DNA of 34,043 bases from Rhodospirillaceae bacterium. GTDB taxonomy: Bacteria; Pseudomonadota; Alphaproteobacteria; Rhodospirillales; JABHCV01. The stretch lies in contig JABMOQ010000017.1 of NCBI GenBank assembly GCA_013204045.1, positions 1 to 34,043 on the forward strand, in the 5' to 3' direction. Both the position numbers and the translations under genes were made by a program. The notes under the pieces were generated by a model. That model did not search any database. It saw only the letters and a program-made list of their open reading frames with translations, and was not told the origin of the DNA. This document shows, one piece after another, positions 14,416-25,638 of this stretch; positions within the stretch are counted from its first letter, which is position 1, and every line of letters starts with the position of its first letter.

Positions 14416-16959
14416 GTGCCTGACGATTTGACCACCGCCCGGAACCCGGCACCCGCCGACCGCCGCCTGATGTGGGCAACCATGCTGGCCGTTCTCAGTC
14501 TTTTGGCAGGGTTTATCGGCTGGCGATTGTCCGGCCCTGGGCAGTTGCTGGCCATGGCCACAGCCGGTGCGTTGGCCGCCGGCGCCGGGCTGGCGCTGAT
14601 CAAAAGCGGGGCCAGGCGGCATCTCGATGGCATTGTCGCCAGCGCCGTGGCCAACAGTTCCGAGGCGGCCTTCATTACCCGGTTGCCGAACGATCCGGCG
14701 ACGCCTTTCGTTTTTGCAAACCCGGCCTTTCACAAATTGTTTGGCGGCAGCGGTCACCCGGCGGGCAGCCTTGCGGGTATCGCCGGGTTGTTCGCCGGAA
14801 ATGACGAATCCGGCGATGAACTGGCCCGCTTGACCATGGCGGTCGATGCCGGCGGCTCGGACCATGCGGAAATCCAGGTTTTTGGCGCGTCCGGCGCGAT
14901 TGAATGGCGGCGCATCTCGGTGGTGCCGTTTACGCCAAAAAACAGCGCCCAAAGATATGCCCTGTGGCAGGCCAATGACATTACCGCGAACCGCGAGATG
15001 GAAGCCACCCGCCACCGGGAAGAAGAGCTGCTCGCCGATTTTCTGGATAACCTGCCGGCCGGTTTCTTCTCTGCCGATTCAAGGGGGGTGATCCGCTATG
15101 CCAACAGCGTGTTTAATGATTGGCTCGGTGTTACGGCCGACGAAATTCGCAGCGGCAATATCCGCTTTTCCGATTTTGTCGTCGCCGGAAGCGCCGATGC
15201 CGCGGTGTTGACGTCGGTCGCCGGCATCAATGGCGACGTCACCCTGCGCGGCCCCGGCGGCAGCTTGTTCAAGGCATGTTTGTTGCAATCGGAGCATGTG
15301 GATAGCGGCGGCGACATGGATTACAGCCGTTCGGTGCTGCTCCGCGAGTTGACCTGGCGCGGCGAGGCCGGGTTCTCGGCGGCCATCGGCAATGCCATGG
15401 GTATGCAGACGGGGACGGCAACGCCGCGCCTGCGCTGGTTGTTCGAAGAAGCCCCGGTCGGCATCGTGCTGCTGGACCTGCATGGCGACGTCACCGATGC
15501 CAACCGGGCTTTCCTGAAGCTGCTGGGGGTCCACAACGAGGCCGTCATCGGCAGGCCGTTTTCCGAACAGATCAGTAAGGAAGACCGGGGCGATGTGGCG
15601 GCCCAATTGTCTAAGGTGGTAATGGGCATCATGCCGGCATCCCATCTTGAGGTCCGCATGCCGGCCATGGGCGAACGGGAACTGGTGGCGTCGCTTTACG
15701 CGAGCCGCCTGGAAGACGACTTCGGCGAGGTTTCGGGTCTGGCCCTACATTTCATCGACACCACTGAACACAAGAACCTGGAGGTGCAGTTCGCCCAGTC
15801 CCAGAAGATGCAGGCCATCGGCCAGCTGGCCGGCGGCGTCGCCCACGACTTCAACAACCTGCTGACCGCCATGATCGGCTTTTCCGACCTGCTGCTGACC
15901 CGCCACGGGCCGGAAGATCCATCTTTTTCCGACATCATGCAGATCAAGCAGAACGCCAACCGGGCGACCAACCTGGTGCGCCAGTTGCTGGCGTTCTCGC
16001 GCCAGCAGACGTTGGAGCCGGTGGTGCTCGAGGTCTCGGGGGTGATTTCCGACCTGTCCCACCTGCTCGGCCGGCTGATCGGCGAGAATATAGAGCTCAC
16101 CATCGATCACCAACGCGACCTGTGGCTGTTGCGCGTCGATCGCGGCCAGTTCGACCAGGTGGTTATCAACCTGGCCGTCAATGCCCGTGATGCCATGCCC
16201 GGCGGCGGCACCCTGTCGATCCGCAGCGCCAACATCAGCATCAATCAGCCGGTGCAGCGCAGCCACGACGTTATGGCGGCCGGTGATTATGTTCTGATCG
16301 AGGTCGGCGACACCGGAACCGGCATCGCCAAAGAAGACCTGAGCCGCATATTCGAGCCGTTCTTTTCAACCAAAGAGGTCGGCGAGGGCACCGGGCTCGG
16401 GCTGTCCACGGTTTACGGCATTATTCACCAGACCAACGGCTATATCTTTGTCGACAGTGCGCCCGGCGAGGGCACCACGTTTTCCATCTACCTGCCGCGC
16501 CATGAGGGCGCGCCCGGCGAAATGGTCGCCACCGTGGACGGGCCTCCACGGCTCAAGGAAACGGCGGCCAAGAGCACCGGCGACCTGACCGGCGAGGGCA
16601 CGGTGTTGCTGGTCGAGGACGAAGACGCGGTCCGCATGTTCGGCGCCCGGGCGCTCCGCAACAAGGGCTATAAGGTGCTCGAGGCCCGCGACGGCGAACA
16701 GGCGCTGGATGTGATCAACTCATCGGACGACCACATCGACCTGATTATTTCCGATGTGGTGATGCCCGGCATGAACGGCCATACCCTGGTCAACCTGGTG
16801 CGCCATGAACTGCCGCACCTGAAGATCATTTTAATGTCCGGTTATTCGGAAGACGTGTTCGCCGACCAGGTCGAAGGCGATACCGGCATCGAGTTCCTGG
16901 CCAAGCCGTTCAGCCTCAAAGACCTGGCCAGTAAGGTCAAGGACGTGCTGGCCGGGTAG
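14416..16959 (+). CDS. cckA: Hybrid sensor kinase CckA
   Basis: 847-aa membrane histidine kinase that, through ChpT, phosphorylates CtrA and CpdR to control cell cycle and motility in alphaproteobacteria. Two N-terminal membrane segments (about 14-32 and 37-55) precede PAS-like domains (about 85-205, 205-310 and 340-445). The kinase core has GQLAGGVAHDFNNLLTAMIGF with His477, then NLAVNARDAMPGG, GDTGTGI and GEGTGLGLSTVYGI. The C-terminal receiver has VLLVEDEDAVRMFG and phosphoacceptor Asp780 in SDVVMPGMNG, with Lys at FLAKPFSL. The start is GTG 14416, 28 bases after flhB, so it probably belongs to the same transcript. Confidence 0.93.
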   Translation: MPDDLTTARNPAPADRRLMWATMLAVLSLLAGFIGWRLSGPGQLLAMATAGALAAGAGLALIKSGARRHLDGIVASAVANSSEAAFITRLPNDPATPFVFANPAFHKLFGGSGHPAGSLAGIAGLFAGNDESGDELARLTMAVDAGGSDHAEIQVFGASGAIEWRRISVVPFTPKNSAQRYALWQANDITANREMEATRHREEELLADFLDNLPAGFFSADSRGVIRYANSVFNDWLGVTADEIRSGNIRFSDFVVAGSADAAVLTSVAGINGDVTLRGPGGSLFKACLLQSEHVDSGGDMDYSRSVLLRELTWRGEAGFSAAIGNAMGMQTGTATPRLRWLFEEAPVGIVLLDLHGDVTDANRAFLKLLGVHNEAVIGRPFSEQISKEDRGDVAAQLSKVVMGIMPASHLEVRMPAMGERELVASLYASRLEDDFGEVSGLALHFIDTTEHKNLEVQFAQSQKMQAIGQLAGGVAHDFNNLLTAMIGFSDLLLTRHGPEDPSFSDIMQIKQNANRATNLVRQLLAFSRQQTLEPVVLEVSGVISDLSHLLGRLIGENIELTIDHQRDLWLLRVDRGQFDQVVINLAVNARDAMPGGGTLSIRSANISINQPVQRSHDVMAAGDYVLIEVGDTGTGIAKEDLSRIFEPFFSTKEVGEGTGLGLSTVYGIIHQTNGYIFVDSAPGEGTTFSIYLPRHEGAPGEMVATVDGPPRLKETAAKSTGDLTGEGTVLLVEDEDAVRMFGARALRNKGYKVLEARDGEQALDVINSSDDHIDLIISDVVMPGMNGHTLVNLVRHELPHLKIILMSGYSEDVFADQVEGDTGIEFLAKPFSLKDLASKVKDVLAG

Positions 16960-16978
16960 GGGGGATTCGAGCCCCCCT
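16958..16978 (+). terminator. GC hairpin after cckA (weak terminator candidate)
   Basis: AGGGGGG at 16958-16964 pairs with CCCCCCT at 16972-16978 around a seven-base loop, overlapping the cckA stop. No T-tract follows, so it may stabilise the 3' end or need another factor. Confidence 0.4.
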
Positions 16979-17024
16979 CAGGCGCCGGGTACTTGGCTGG
17001 GCCACGGGAAGTCCACTTCAAAAT

Positions 17025-17032
17025 CTCACCAA
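17025..17032. repeat. Target-site duplication, left copy
   Basis: CTCACCAA, identical to 18911-18918 on the other side of the element. Eight bases is the usual duplication size of the IS1595 family. Confidence 0.9.
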
Positions 17033-17060
17033 CGCATGTATACCCTAGACGTACGTAACC
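17033..17060. repeat. Left terminal inverted repeat
   Basis: 28 bases, pairing with 18883-18910 reverse-complemented; the longest identical block is GACGTACGTA at 17048-17057. The mismatches lie mainly at the outer end. Confidence 0.88.
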
Positions 17061-17112
17061 ATTTCCGGCTACCCTATCGACTCTTTGACGAGTCGGGGGC
17101 AGAGTCGCGGGT

Positions 17113-17868
17113 ATGGCAGATAATTATTGGTCCTATTTCAAGGAATGCGTTGCAGCAGCCCATAACTTGTGGCGACTCCATGAGGAGGCCACAGTGATAG
17201 GCGGGGCTATATTGGCGCTTATAGCCGCCTTAATCGCAATTTTTTTCTTTCCCATAAGTTTTAAGGACGATACCGGACAATGGCTTATGGCCTTATTGGG
17301 GGCTTGGTTCATTTTCCTTTTTATTTTTGTATCTCCATACCTGTTATGGAAAAGGCTAAGGGGGGAAAACGCAAAATTAAAAGGTGCCATGTCTGCGAGC
17401 CAACAAAAACACATAAATATTGATTGGCGGAGTACGGCTCAGGGAGAGGCCCAACTGATTATAACGAACGACGGCCCGGATAATCAGACAATCCAGGATG
17501 TTGAGGTGATGGTCCGGAACTGGCGACACGCTAGTGGTGAACATGTTGAGGACATCCTAACAATATTAAAGCCGATTAGCGGCAGGCAACCGCCTATTAA
17601 ACTGCACCCCGGGGACCCAAATTATTTTGTGTTTGCTTCAGTTAAGAGGGGTTCAAACGGTAATGCAAAGATTGCAATAGTGCCGGGCTACCCAAATGAA
17701 AGGCAACCAACACAAAAGGAAATAGGTATAAAACTCAGTGTTTCTGGTGAGAATTTTCGGGGCGGCCCGATTGTTTTCCGTCTAAAATTGGATGACAACA
17801 ATGCGCTAATTATTGAGCCTTGGGAAGCGGGGGAAAAAGCGGTGCCAAACGAGGAGATAGGGGTGTGA
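17113..17868 (+). CDS. Two-TM cargo protein, function unknown
   Basis: 251-aa protein inside the IS1595-type element; I do not recognise its family. Two strong membrane segments lie at about residues 27-48 and 56-78, with a short connecting loop, so both termini are probably cytoplasmic. A short charged helix (KRLRGENAKLKG) follows. The remaining 150 residues look beta-rich (HINIDWRSTAQGEAQLIITNDGPDNQTIQDVEVMVRNW and GGPIVFRLKLDDNNALIIEPWE), suggesting an immunoglobulin-like or C2-like sandwich. DNA is more AT-rich than its surroundings and codons differ from host genes, indicating separate origin. ATG 17113 has a weak ribosome-binding site. It overlaps the next gene by four bases. Confidence 0.7.
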   Translation: MADNYWSYFKECVAAAHNLWRLHEEATVIGGAILALIAALIAIFFFPISFKDDTGQWLMALLGAWFIFLFIFVSPYLLWKRLRGENAKLKGAMSASQQKHINIDWRSTAQGEAQLIITNDGPDNQTIQDVEVMVRNWRHASGEHVEDILTILKPISGRQPPIKLHPGDPNYFVFASVKRGSNGNAKIAIVPGYPNERQPTQKEIGIKLSVSGENFRGGPIVFRLKLDDNNALIIEPWEAGEKAVPNEEIGV

Positions 17869-18047
17869 GCCACGGGAAATATTTAAGCCTCGAAGAAGCC
17901 CGTAAGGCGGGGCTTTTAGAGCGCTACGCCAAGGAACACCCTTCCGAAGGTGACGAGGCGGCGTTTGACCACCTCTTGGACGCTATGGCTTCGGGAAAGC
18001 CTGCAACAGAAGTTCAAACATCAACTCGGGGCGCTTCCGAAGATTAA
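17865..18047 (+). CDS. Small IS1595-associated cargo protein, 60 aa
   Basis: 60-aa hydrophilic protein starting at GTG 17865, overlapping the preceding stop (GTGA), with GAGGAGAT upstream. The sequence SLEEARKAGLLERYAKEHPSEGDEAAFDHLLDAMASG predicts two or three helices, and the tail is rich in Ser and Thr. I recall similar short proteins next to IS1595 transposases in other proteobacteria, but cannot verify this here. Its last 65 bases overlap the 3' end of the transposase on the other strand, so the two must evolve together. Function unknown. Confidence 0.65.
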   Translation: MSHGKYLSLEEARKAGLLERYAKEHPSEGDEAAFDHLLDAMASGKPATEVQTSTRGASED

Positions 18048-18849
18048 AGCGGTATTCCATTTCGGCCAGATACTTGGGCAGGTGTTTTTTCGATGCCCAA
18101 ACATGCGTTCCGCTGATCTGGCGCTTCATCCACGACCAGAAGCCTTCAATGGTGTTCGTATGAACCGGGCCGCGCACATATTCTTTTCGGGAGTGGTTGA
18201 CCGTGCCGTGCAGATAGCCTTCCTCTGGCAATTTGCTGTAGGAGCGAAGTTCGTCCGTGGCGATCCGGGTGCCGGGGTACACGTTTTCTAAAATGTGCGG
18301 GACAAGAACAAACTCATGGCGACCGGGAACCACGCGGGTAATGATTTCACCCTCACGTTCGACCATGCCGAAGACAACGGTCTTACCCTTGCCGCCGAAC
18401 CCGCGTTTCTTGTGACCGCCAACAAAGGCTTCGTCGACCTCAACGATGGGCTTTCCGCCTAACGGGGCATCGCCATCAACGAAGCCCATGTACTTGCGGA
18501 TTTCGTGTCCGATCCGCCACGCGCACTTGTAGGTGACGCCTAACTGGCGTTGCAGTTCCTTGGCCGATACGCCGTTGCGGGTCGTCGTAAACAGGTACAT
18601 GGCGTAGAACCACTTTTGCAGGGGCGTACGCGAACGCTCGAAGGGCGTCCCCGCCATCGGGTGAATATGATGGCCGCACGAAGGACAGGAATACGCAGGC
18701 AGCTTCTTGAGCCGCGCAAAGCGTCCATGCTTGTCGCACTTGGGGCAATCCAAGGATTCGCCGTATCTGGTAGCCATAAGATGCTCCAGGCACGAATCAT
18801 CGGTCGGGAATCGCTTGAAAAAGTCTTGGATATTGAACGTCTTAGCCAT
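17983..18849 (-). CDS. IS1595-family transposase
   Basis: 288-aa DDE-type transposase (ISXO2-like). The N-terminal zinc ribbon has C35-x2-C38 and C55-x2-C58. A helix-turn-helix-like region follows (SAKELQRQLGVTYKCAWRIGHEIRK). The catalytic core shows D139 in VEVDEAFVGG, D199 in IATDELRSY, and N232/E235 in HTNTIEGFWSWMKR, the family pattern. No frameshift or stop is seen, so the enzyme looks complete. ATG 18849 has AGGAGGAC just upstream. Its promoter would lie between here and the right element end, pointing away from recA. Confidence 0.93.
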   Translation of the reverse strand: MAKTFNIQDFFKRFPTDDSCLEHLMATRYGESLDCPKCDKHGRFARLKKLPAYSCPSCGHHIHPMAGTPFERSRTPLQKWFYAMYLFTTTRNGVSAKELQRQLGVTYKCAWRIGHEIRKYMGFVDGDAPLGGKPIVEVDEAFVGGHKKRGFGGKGKTVVFGMVEREGEIITRVVPGRHEFVLVPHILENVYPGTRIATDELRSYSKLPEEGYLHGTVNHSRKEYVRGPVHTNTIEGFWSWMKRQISGTHVWASKKHLPKYLAEMEYRFNLRKRPELMFELLLQAFPKP

Positions 18850-18882
18850 GTCGTCCTCCTATGGTCTAAATATACCAAAGAA

Positions 18883-18910
18883 GGCTACGTACGTCAAGGG
18901 GATATACGCC
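18883..18910. repeat. Right terminal inverted repeat
   Basis: 28 bases matching the left end in reverse complement (22 of 28). It begins six bases upstream of a perfect SOS box, with the target duplication between. Confidence 0.88.
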
Positions 18911-18918
18911 CTCACCAA
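18911..18918. repeat. Target-site duplication, right copy
   Basis: CTCACCAA, identical to 17025-17032. Removing the element and one copy would restore an uninterrupted cckA-recA spacer of about 215 bases. Confidence 0.9.
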
Positions 18919-18924
18919 ACACCA

Positions 18925-18939
18925 GAACATCAGCGGAAC
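18925..18939. promoter_or_regulatory. SOS box upstream of recA (perfect)
   Basis: GAACATCAGCGGAAC is a perfect GAAC-N7-GAAC, the reverse complement of the alphaproteobacterial LexA site GTTC-N7-GTTC. It lies 122 bases before recA and six bases outside the element's right target duplication. Confidence 0.7.
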
Positions 18940-18983
18940 ATATAGCTAATTTATGTTGTATTTCAACGGTTTATAAAAAGCCC

Positions 18984-19011
18984 TTGCCAATGAGAACAAA
19001 AAGGGTACATT
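18984..19011 (+). promoter_or_regulatory. Probable recA promoter with second SOS-like box
   Basis: TTGCCA (18984-18989) and TACATT (19006-19011), 16 bases apart, resemble -35 and -10 elements. Between them lies GAACAAAAAGGGTAC (18994-19008), a GAAC-N7-GAAC site with one mismatch. LexA bound there would block the promoter. Confidence 0.5.
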
Positions 19012-19060
19012 CGGATCAATTGCAACGAATCGAACCCTGTGGAATAAGAGAGGAAATCCC

Positions 19061-20191
19061 ATGGCCAACGCCAACCTGAAGCTCGTGGAAAAAGAAAACA
19101 TGGATAAGAACAAGGCACTTGAAGCCGCGGTGTCGCAAATTGAGCGCGCCTTCGGCAAGGGCTCGGTCATGCGCCTCGGCCAACGCGACTCGGTGGCGAC
19201 GGAAGTCATTTCGTCCGGTTCCATCAGCCTGGATATCGCCCTCGGTATCGGCGGCCTGCCTCGCGGCCGGGTGATCGAGGTTTACGGACCTGAAAGTTCC
19301 GGCAAAACGACCCTCGCCCTGCACGCCATCGCCGAGGCCCAGAAGATCGGCGGCACCTGCGCCTTTATCGACGCCGAACATGCCCTTGACCCCATTTACG
19401 CCGGCAAGCTCGGCGTCAACATCGACGAAATGCTGATTTCCCAGCCCGACGGCGGTGAACAGGCACTTGAAATTGCCGACACCCTGGTGCGTTCCGGCGC
19501 CGTCGACGTGCTGGTCATCGATTCCGTCGCCGCCCTGGTACCCCGGGCCGAGCTGGAAGGCGAGATGGGCGACCACCATGTCGGCCTGCAGGCCCGCCTG
19601 ATGAGCCAGGCGCTGCGTAAACTGACCGGCTCGGTGTCCAAGTCCAACACCATGATCATCTTCATCAACCAGATCCGCATGAAAATCGGCGTTATGTTCG
19701 GCAACCCGGAAACCACCTCCGGCGGCAACGCGCTCAAGTTCTATTCGTCGGTGCGCCTGGAAATTCGCCGTATCGGCGCCATCAAGGACCGGGACGAAAT
19801 TGTCGGCAACCAGACCCGGGTCAAGGTCGTCAAGAACAAGCTGGCACCCCCGTTCAAGATGGTCGAATTCGATATCATGTATGGCGAAGGCTTCTCGAAA
19901 CGCGGCGAACTGGTCGATCTTGGCGTTACCGCGGGTATCGTCGAAAAATCCGGCTCGTGGTATTCCTACGGCTCGGAACGCATCGGCCAGGGCCGCGAGA
20001 ACGCCAAAACATACCTCAAAGAACACCCCGACGTCGCCGACGCCATCGAGGCCGCCATCCGTCAGAACGCCGGCCTGGTTGCCGATACCATGCTCAAGGA
20101 ACCGGGCGCCGGCAAAGACGATGACCCGGCCACCGATATTGATGGCCTCGGCGACGCCCAGGACGACGTTTTGCCCGAAGCCGGGGAATAA
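19061..20191 (+). CDS. recA: Recombinase RecA
   Basis: 376-aa DNA strand-exchange ATPase and activator of LexA self-cleavage. Walker A is GPESSGKTT (residues 76-84, Lys82). Walker B is [24 protein letters not shown]. Loop L2 is [28 protein letters not shown]. The C-terminus is acidic ([19 protein letters not shown]), normal for RecA. Start ATG 19061 has AGAGAGGAA upstream. Two SOS-type sites precede it, and a strong terminator follows. The following alaS is a common neighbour. Confidence 0.98.
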   Translation: MANANLKLVEKENMDKNKALEAAVSQIERAFGKGSVMRLGQRDSVATEVISSGSISLDIALGIGGLPRGRVIEVYGPESSGKTTLALHAIAEAQKIGGTCAFIDAEHALDPIYAGKLGVNIDEMLISQPDGGEQALEIADTLVRSGAVDVLVIDSVAALVPRAELEGEMGDHHVGLQARLMSQALRKLTGSVSKSNTMIIFINQIRMKIGVMFGNPETTSGGNALKFYSSVRLEIRRIGAIKDRDEIVGNQTRVKVVKNKLAPPFKMVEFDIMYGEGFSKRGELVDLGVTAGIVEKSGSWYSYGSERIGQGRENAKTYLKEHPDVADAIEAAIRQNAGLVADTMLKEPGAGKDDDPATDIDGLGDAQDDVLPEAGE

Positions 20192-20234
20192 CCGACACCC
20201 TCTCTCTCTCTGCAATGCCCTCAACTTCGCCTGA

Positions 20235-20265
20235 GGGGCCGGTCCCCCGAAAGTCCGGCCCCTTT
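20235..20265 (+). terminator. First hairpin after recA
   Basis: GGGGCCGG (20235-20242) pairs perfectly with CCGGCCCC (20255-20262), followed by only three T. It may aid the stronger terminator just downstream. Confidence 0.5.
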
Positions 20266-20269
20266 GGTT

Positions 20270-20312
20270 AAACGCGGTTTTCGTCCCCTGTGGACGGAGC
20301 CGCGTTTTTTTT
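20270..20312 (+). terminator. Intrinsic terminator of recA
   Basis: AAACGCGG (20270-20277) pairs with CCGCGTTT (20300-20307), with an inner CGTCC/GGACG stem (20282-20286 and 20292-20296). An eight-T run at 20305-20312 follows. A textbook terminator separating recA from alaS. Confidence 0.88.
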
Positions 20313-20366
20313 CCGAGGTTCGCCGCAAGGCTTTCAAAAAGCAACGATTCCTGTAGATTAGACCTC

Positions 20367-23009
<2,643 letters not shown>

Positions 23010-23036
23010 GGCGTGGCCCCCATTTAAGAGAACAAT

Positions 23037-24263
23037 ATGGCGCTATTGAAAAAAATTTTCGGCGAATGGCGAGGCGACTGGCGCCGGCCGGAAGTGTTGC
23101 TGGTTCTGATGACACTGGCCATGCCGCTGTCGTTCTCGACCTGGATGGCGCTGCTCAACAACTTTGCTATCGAACGGGCCGCCTTCACCGGTGTCGAGAT
23201 CGGCATCTTGCAAAGCCTGCGGGAAATTCCCGGCTTTCTGGCATTTGCCGTGGTGTTCCTGCTGTTTTTGGTGCGCGAACAGACCCTGGGCCTGATCTCG
23301 TTGCTGATTTTAGGGGTAGGGACGGCGGTAACTGGTCTGTTCCCGTCGGTGCTCGGCCTTTACATCACCACCGTCATCATGTCCCTGGGGTTTCATTATT
23401 ACGAAACCGTGCGCCAGTCGCTGGTCCTGCAATGGGTCGATAAGAAAGATGCGCCGCAATTCATGGGCCAGTTGATCGCCGTTGGCTCGTTTTCCAGTCT
23501 TATTGCCTTTGCCCTGATCTGGTCGGCCCTTGATGTGGGCAAATTCGACATGACCTGGGTTTACATGCTTGGCGGCGGTTTGACCGTTGTCATCGTATTG
23601 TTCTGCAAGCTGGCGTTTCCAACTTTTCCGGAAAAGGTCGAGCAGAACCGCAAGTTGTTCCTAAGGCCCCGTTACTGGCTGTTTTACTTGCTGACATTCA
23701 TGGCCGGGGCGAGGCGGCAGATCTTTGTCGTCTTCGCCGGGTTCCTGATGGTCGAGAAATTCGGCTTCGATGCTGCCGCCATTACCCTGATGTTCCTGGC
23801 CAACGGGGCGCTCAATATATTTTTCGCACCATTGATTGGTAAACTTATCGGCCACTGGGGCGAACGCAAGGCGCTGACATTTGAATACATCGGTCTTATA
23901 TGCGTGTTCTCCGCTTATGCCTTCGTCGATACGGCATGGGTGGCGGTGTTGCTTTACATTGCCGATCACTTGTTCTTCGCCATGGCCATCGCCATCAAGA
24001 CCTATTTTCAGAAAATTGCCGATCCGGCCGATTTTGCCTCGACCGCCGGTGTCAGCTTTACCATCAATCACATCGCCGCCGTCATTATCCCGGTTCTATT
24101 CGGCCTGTTGTGGGTGATCTCACCGTCGTATGTGTTCCTGGCTGGGGCCGGAATGTCCGTGTTGTCGCTGGTGCTGGCGTTGCTGATCCCGGCCGCCCCA
24201 AGCCCCGAAAATGTCGCGCTTGTCGGGCCATATCGCACCGCCGTCAGCGAAGCTGCCGAGTAA
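23037..24263 (+). CDS. MFS transporter
   Basis: 408-aa membrane protein with about eleven or twelve hydrophobic segments, of the major facilitator superfamily. Substrate unknown. Visible features include FLVREQTLGLISLLILG near a first-half loop, a conserved FHYYETVRQSLVLQW segment, and a second-half KLIGHWGERKALTFEYIG loop resembling the MFS loop 2-3 motif. Start ATG 23037, 27 bases after alaS, so it may be read through from that gene. No regulator lies nearby to hint at a substrate. Confidence 0.8.
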   Translation: MALLKKIFGEWRGDWRRPEVLLVLMTLAMPLSFSTWMALLNNFAIERAAFTGVEIGILQSLREIPGFLAFAVVFLLFLVREQTLGLISLLILGVGTAVTGLFPSVLGLYITTVIMSLGFHYYETVRQSLVLQWVDKKDAPQFMGQLIAVGSFSSLIAFALIWSALDVGKFDMTWVYMLGGGLTVVIVLFCKLAFPTFPEKVEQNRKLFLRPRYWLFYLLTFMAGARRQIFVVFAGFLMVEKFGFDAAAITLMFLANGALNIFFAPLIGKLIGHWGERKALTFEYIGLICVFSAYAFVDTAWVAVLLYIADHLFFAMAIAIKTYFQKIADPADFASTAGVSFTINHIAAVIIPVLFGLLWVISPSYVFLAGAGMSVLSLVLALLIPAAPSPENVALVGPYRTAVSEAAE

Positions 24264-24318
24264 TCCCCTTGCCGCCAGCCGCTGGCCCGCTTAGGCTGGG
24301 ACTACCGATGGGGGGGAT

Positions 24319-25635
24319 ATGGACGTCATTTTTGAACAGTTTCCGCAACTCAAGCAGCTTCAGGGCGTGCTCGAACACCTGCTCCAATGGCTGACCGCCA
24401 ACGTCTTTGTCCTTGGGTCTCTGGTGCAAATTGTCGGCGTCGGCCTTGCCTTTCTTATCGCCCGCCAGCTTGAGCCACGCATTGAAAACCTGATTGATGC
24501 AACCAGCCCGCCGAAGGGTTACGAACGCGCTTTTTATAATGTGACCCGGTTCTTCAAGCCGCAAATAATACCGGTGATCTGGATTATCTTGCTGTGGTTC
24601 ACGGAACTGGCGGCGGCCAAAGGCGGCTGGTCGTCCCGTGTGATTGAAAGTGCGGTCAGCTTGCTGACGGCATGGATCATCATTCGTCTGGCGTCGTCCT
24701 TCGTCGCCGAGCCGGGCTGGTCCAGGGCTATCGCCGCCGCCGCGTGGACAATCGCCGCCCTCAATATCGTCGGCCTGCTTGATCCGACCGTGCAGATACT
24801 CGACGGCATGGCAATAACCTTCGGCGAGGTGCGCGTTTCGGTTCTCGGCATTGGCAAAACACTGATTACCCTTGGTGCGCTGTTATGGCTGGCCTCCATC
24901 AGCGCAAAACTTTTTGAACGGCGGATAGCAAGGGTATCAGGGATTACGCCCTCGGTGCAGGTGCTGTTTGGCAAGTTGATGAAAATTCTGCTGTTCACCA
25001 TCGCCTTTGTGATGGCCATGAACAGCGTCGGCATCGACCTAACCGCCTTTGCCGTGTTCTCCGGTGCGGTTGGCCTGGGTATCGGCTTCGGCCTGCAAAA
25101 AGTTGTTTCCAACTTGATCAGTGGCGTCATCTTGCTGCTCGACAAATCCGTCAAGCCGGGTGACGTCATCGCTATCGGCGAAACATACGGCTGGATCAAT
25201 TCCCTGGGCGCGCGTTACGTGTCGGTGATTACCCGCGACGGCACCGAACACCTGATTCCCAACGAGGAGCTTATTTCGCAACGGGTCGAAAACTGGTCCT
25301 ATAGCAATCAGTTGGTGCGCCAGCGGTTGCCCATCGGAATTTCCTATGAGTCCGATGTCCGCAAAGCGATTGCCCTGTCTATCGAGGCGGCGAAGAAAGA
25401 GGAAAGGGTGCTTGATGAACCGGCGCCGGTCTGCCTGCTAAAGGGGTTCGGCGATAATGCCGTCGATCTGGAACTCAGGTTCTGGATCAAGGACCCGCAG
25501 AAAGGCTTGGCCAATATCAAAAATAACGTGCTGCTGGAAATTTGGGATCTTTATCGGGACAACGGCATCCAGTTCCCGTTCCCGCAACGTGACCTGCATA
25601 TCAGGGACACGGTTTCTGTTCGAATGGAAGAATAA
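24319..25635 (+). CDS. MscS-family mechanosensitive ion channel
   Basis: 438-aa channel opening under membrane tension or acting in small-solute release. About five or six N-terminal membrane segments precede the MscS core. The pore helix is FAVFSGAVGLGIGFGLQKVVSNLISGVILLLDKSVKPGDVI, which matches the family closely. A beta domain follows (INSLGARYVSVITRDGTEHLIPNEELIS), then an alpha/beta C-terminal part. Longer than E. coli MscS because of extra N-terminal segments. ATG 24319 has a GGGGGG run upstream. The stop converges on the cyclophilin gene with a three-base gap. Confidence 0.9.
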   Translation: MDVIFEQFPQLKQLQGVLEHLLQWLTANVFVLGSLVQIVGVGLAFLIARQLEPRIENLIDATSPPKGYERAFYNVTRFFKPQIIPVIWIILLWFTELAAAKGGWSSRVIESAVSLLTAWIIIRLASSFVAEPGWSRAIAAAAWTIAALNIVGLLDPTVQILDGMAITFGEVRVSVLGIGKTLITLGALLWLASISAKLFERRIARVSGITPSVQVLFGKLMKILLFTIAFVMAMNSVGIDLTAFAVFSGAVGLGIGFGLQKVVSNLISGVILLLDKSVKPGDVIAIGETYGWINSLGARYVSVITRDGTEHLIPNEELISQRVENWSYSNQLVRQRLPIGISYESDVRKAIALSIEAAKKEERVLDEPAPVCLLKGFGDNAVDLELRFWIKDPQKGLANIKNNVLLEIWDLYRDNGIQFPFPQRDLHIRDTVSVRMEE

Positions 25636-25638
25636 GGC

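Larger units (their letters stand above)
17033..18910. mobile_element. IS1595-family element with two cargo genes (1878 bp)
   Basis: The ends are 28-base imperfect inverted repeats at 17033-17060 and 18883-18910. They match at 22 of 28 positions with no gaps and share the core GACGTACGTA. A perfect 8-base direct repeat flanks them. Inside are a leftward transposase and a rightward two-gene cassette (a two-TM protein and a 60-aa protein). The cargo is visibly more AT-rich than the transposase and the host genes. Transposase and ends are intact, so the copy may be mobile; that is inference. Confidence 0.9.

Noticed and set aside
16959-16978. T-arm-like stretch (GGATTCGAGCC) after cckA, like the 3' end of a tRNA
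   Set aside because: No acceptor, D or anticodon arms can be built upstream, which is cckA coding sequence; it is only a GC hairpin.
20197-20214. CT dinucleotide run after recA
   Set aside because: Short, in non-coding DNA after the stop, with no sign of phase-variable function.
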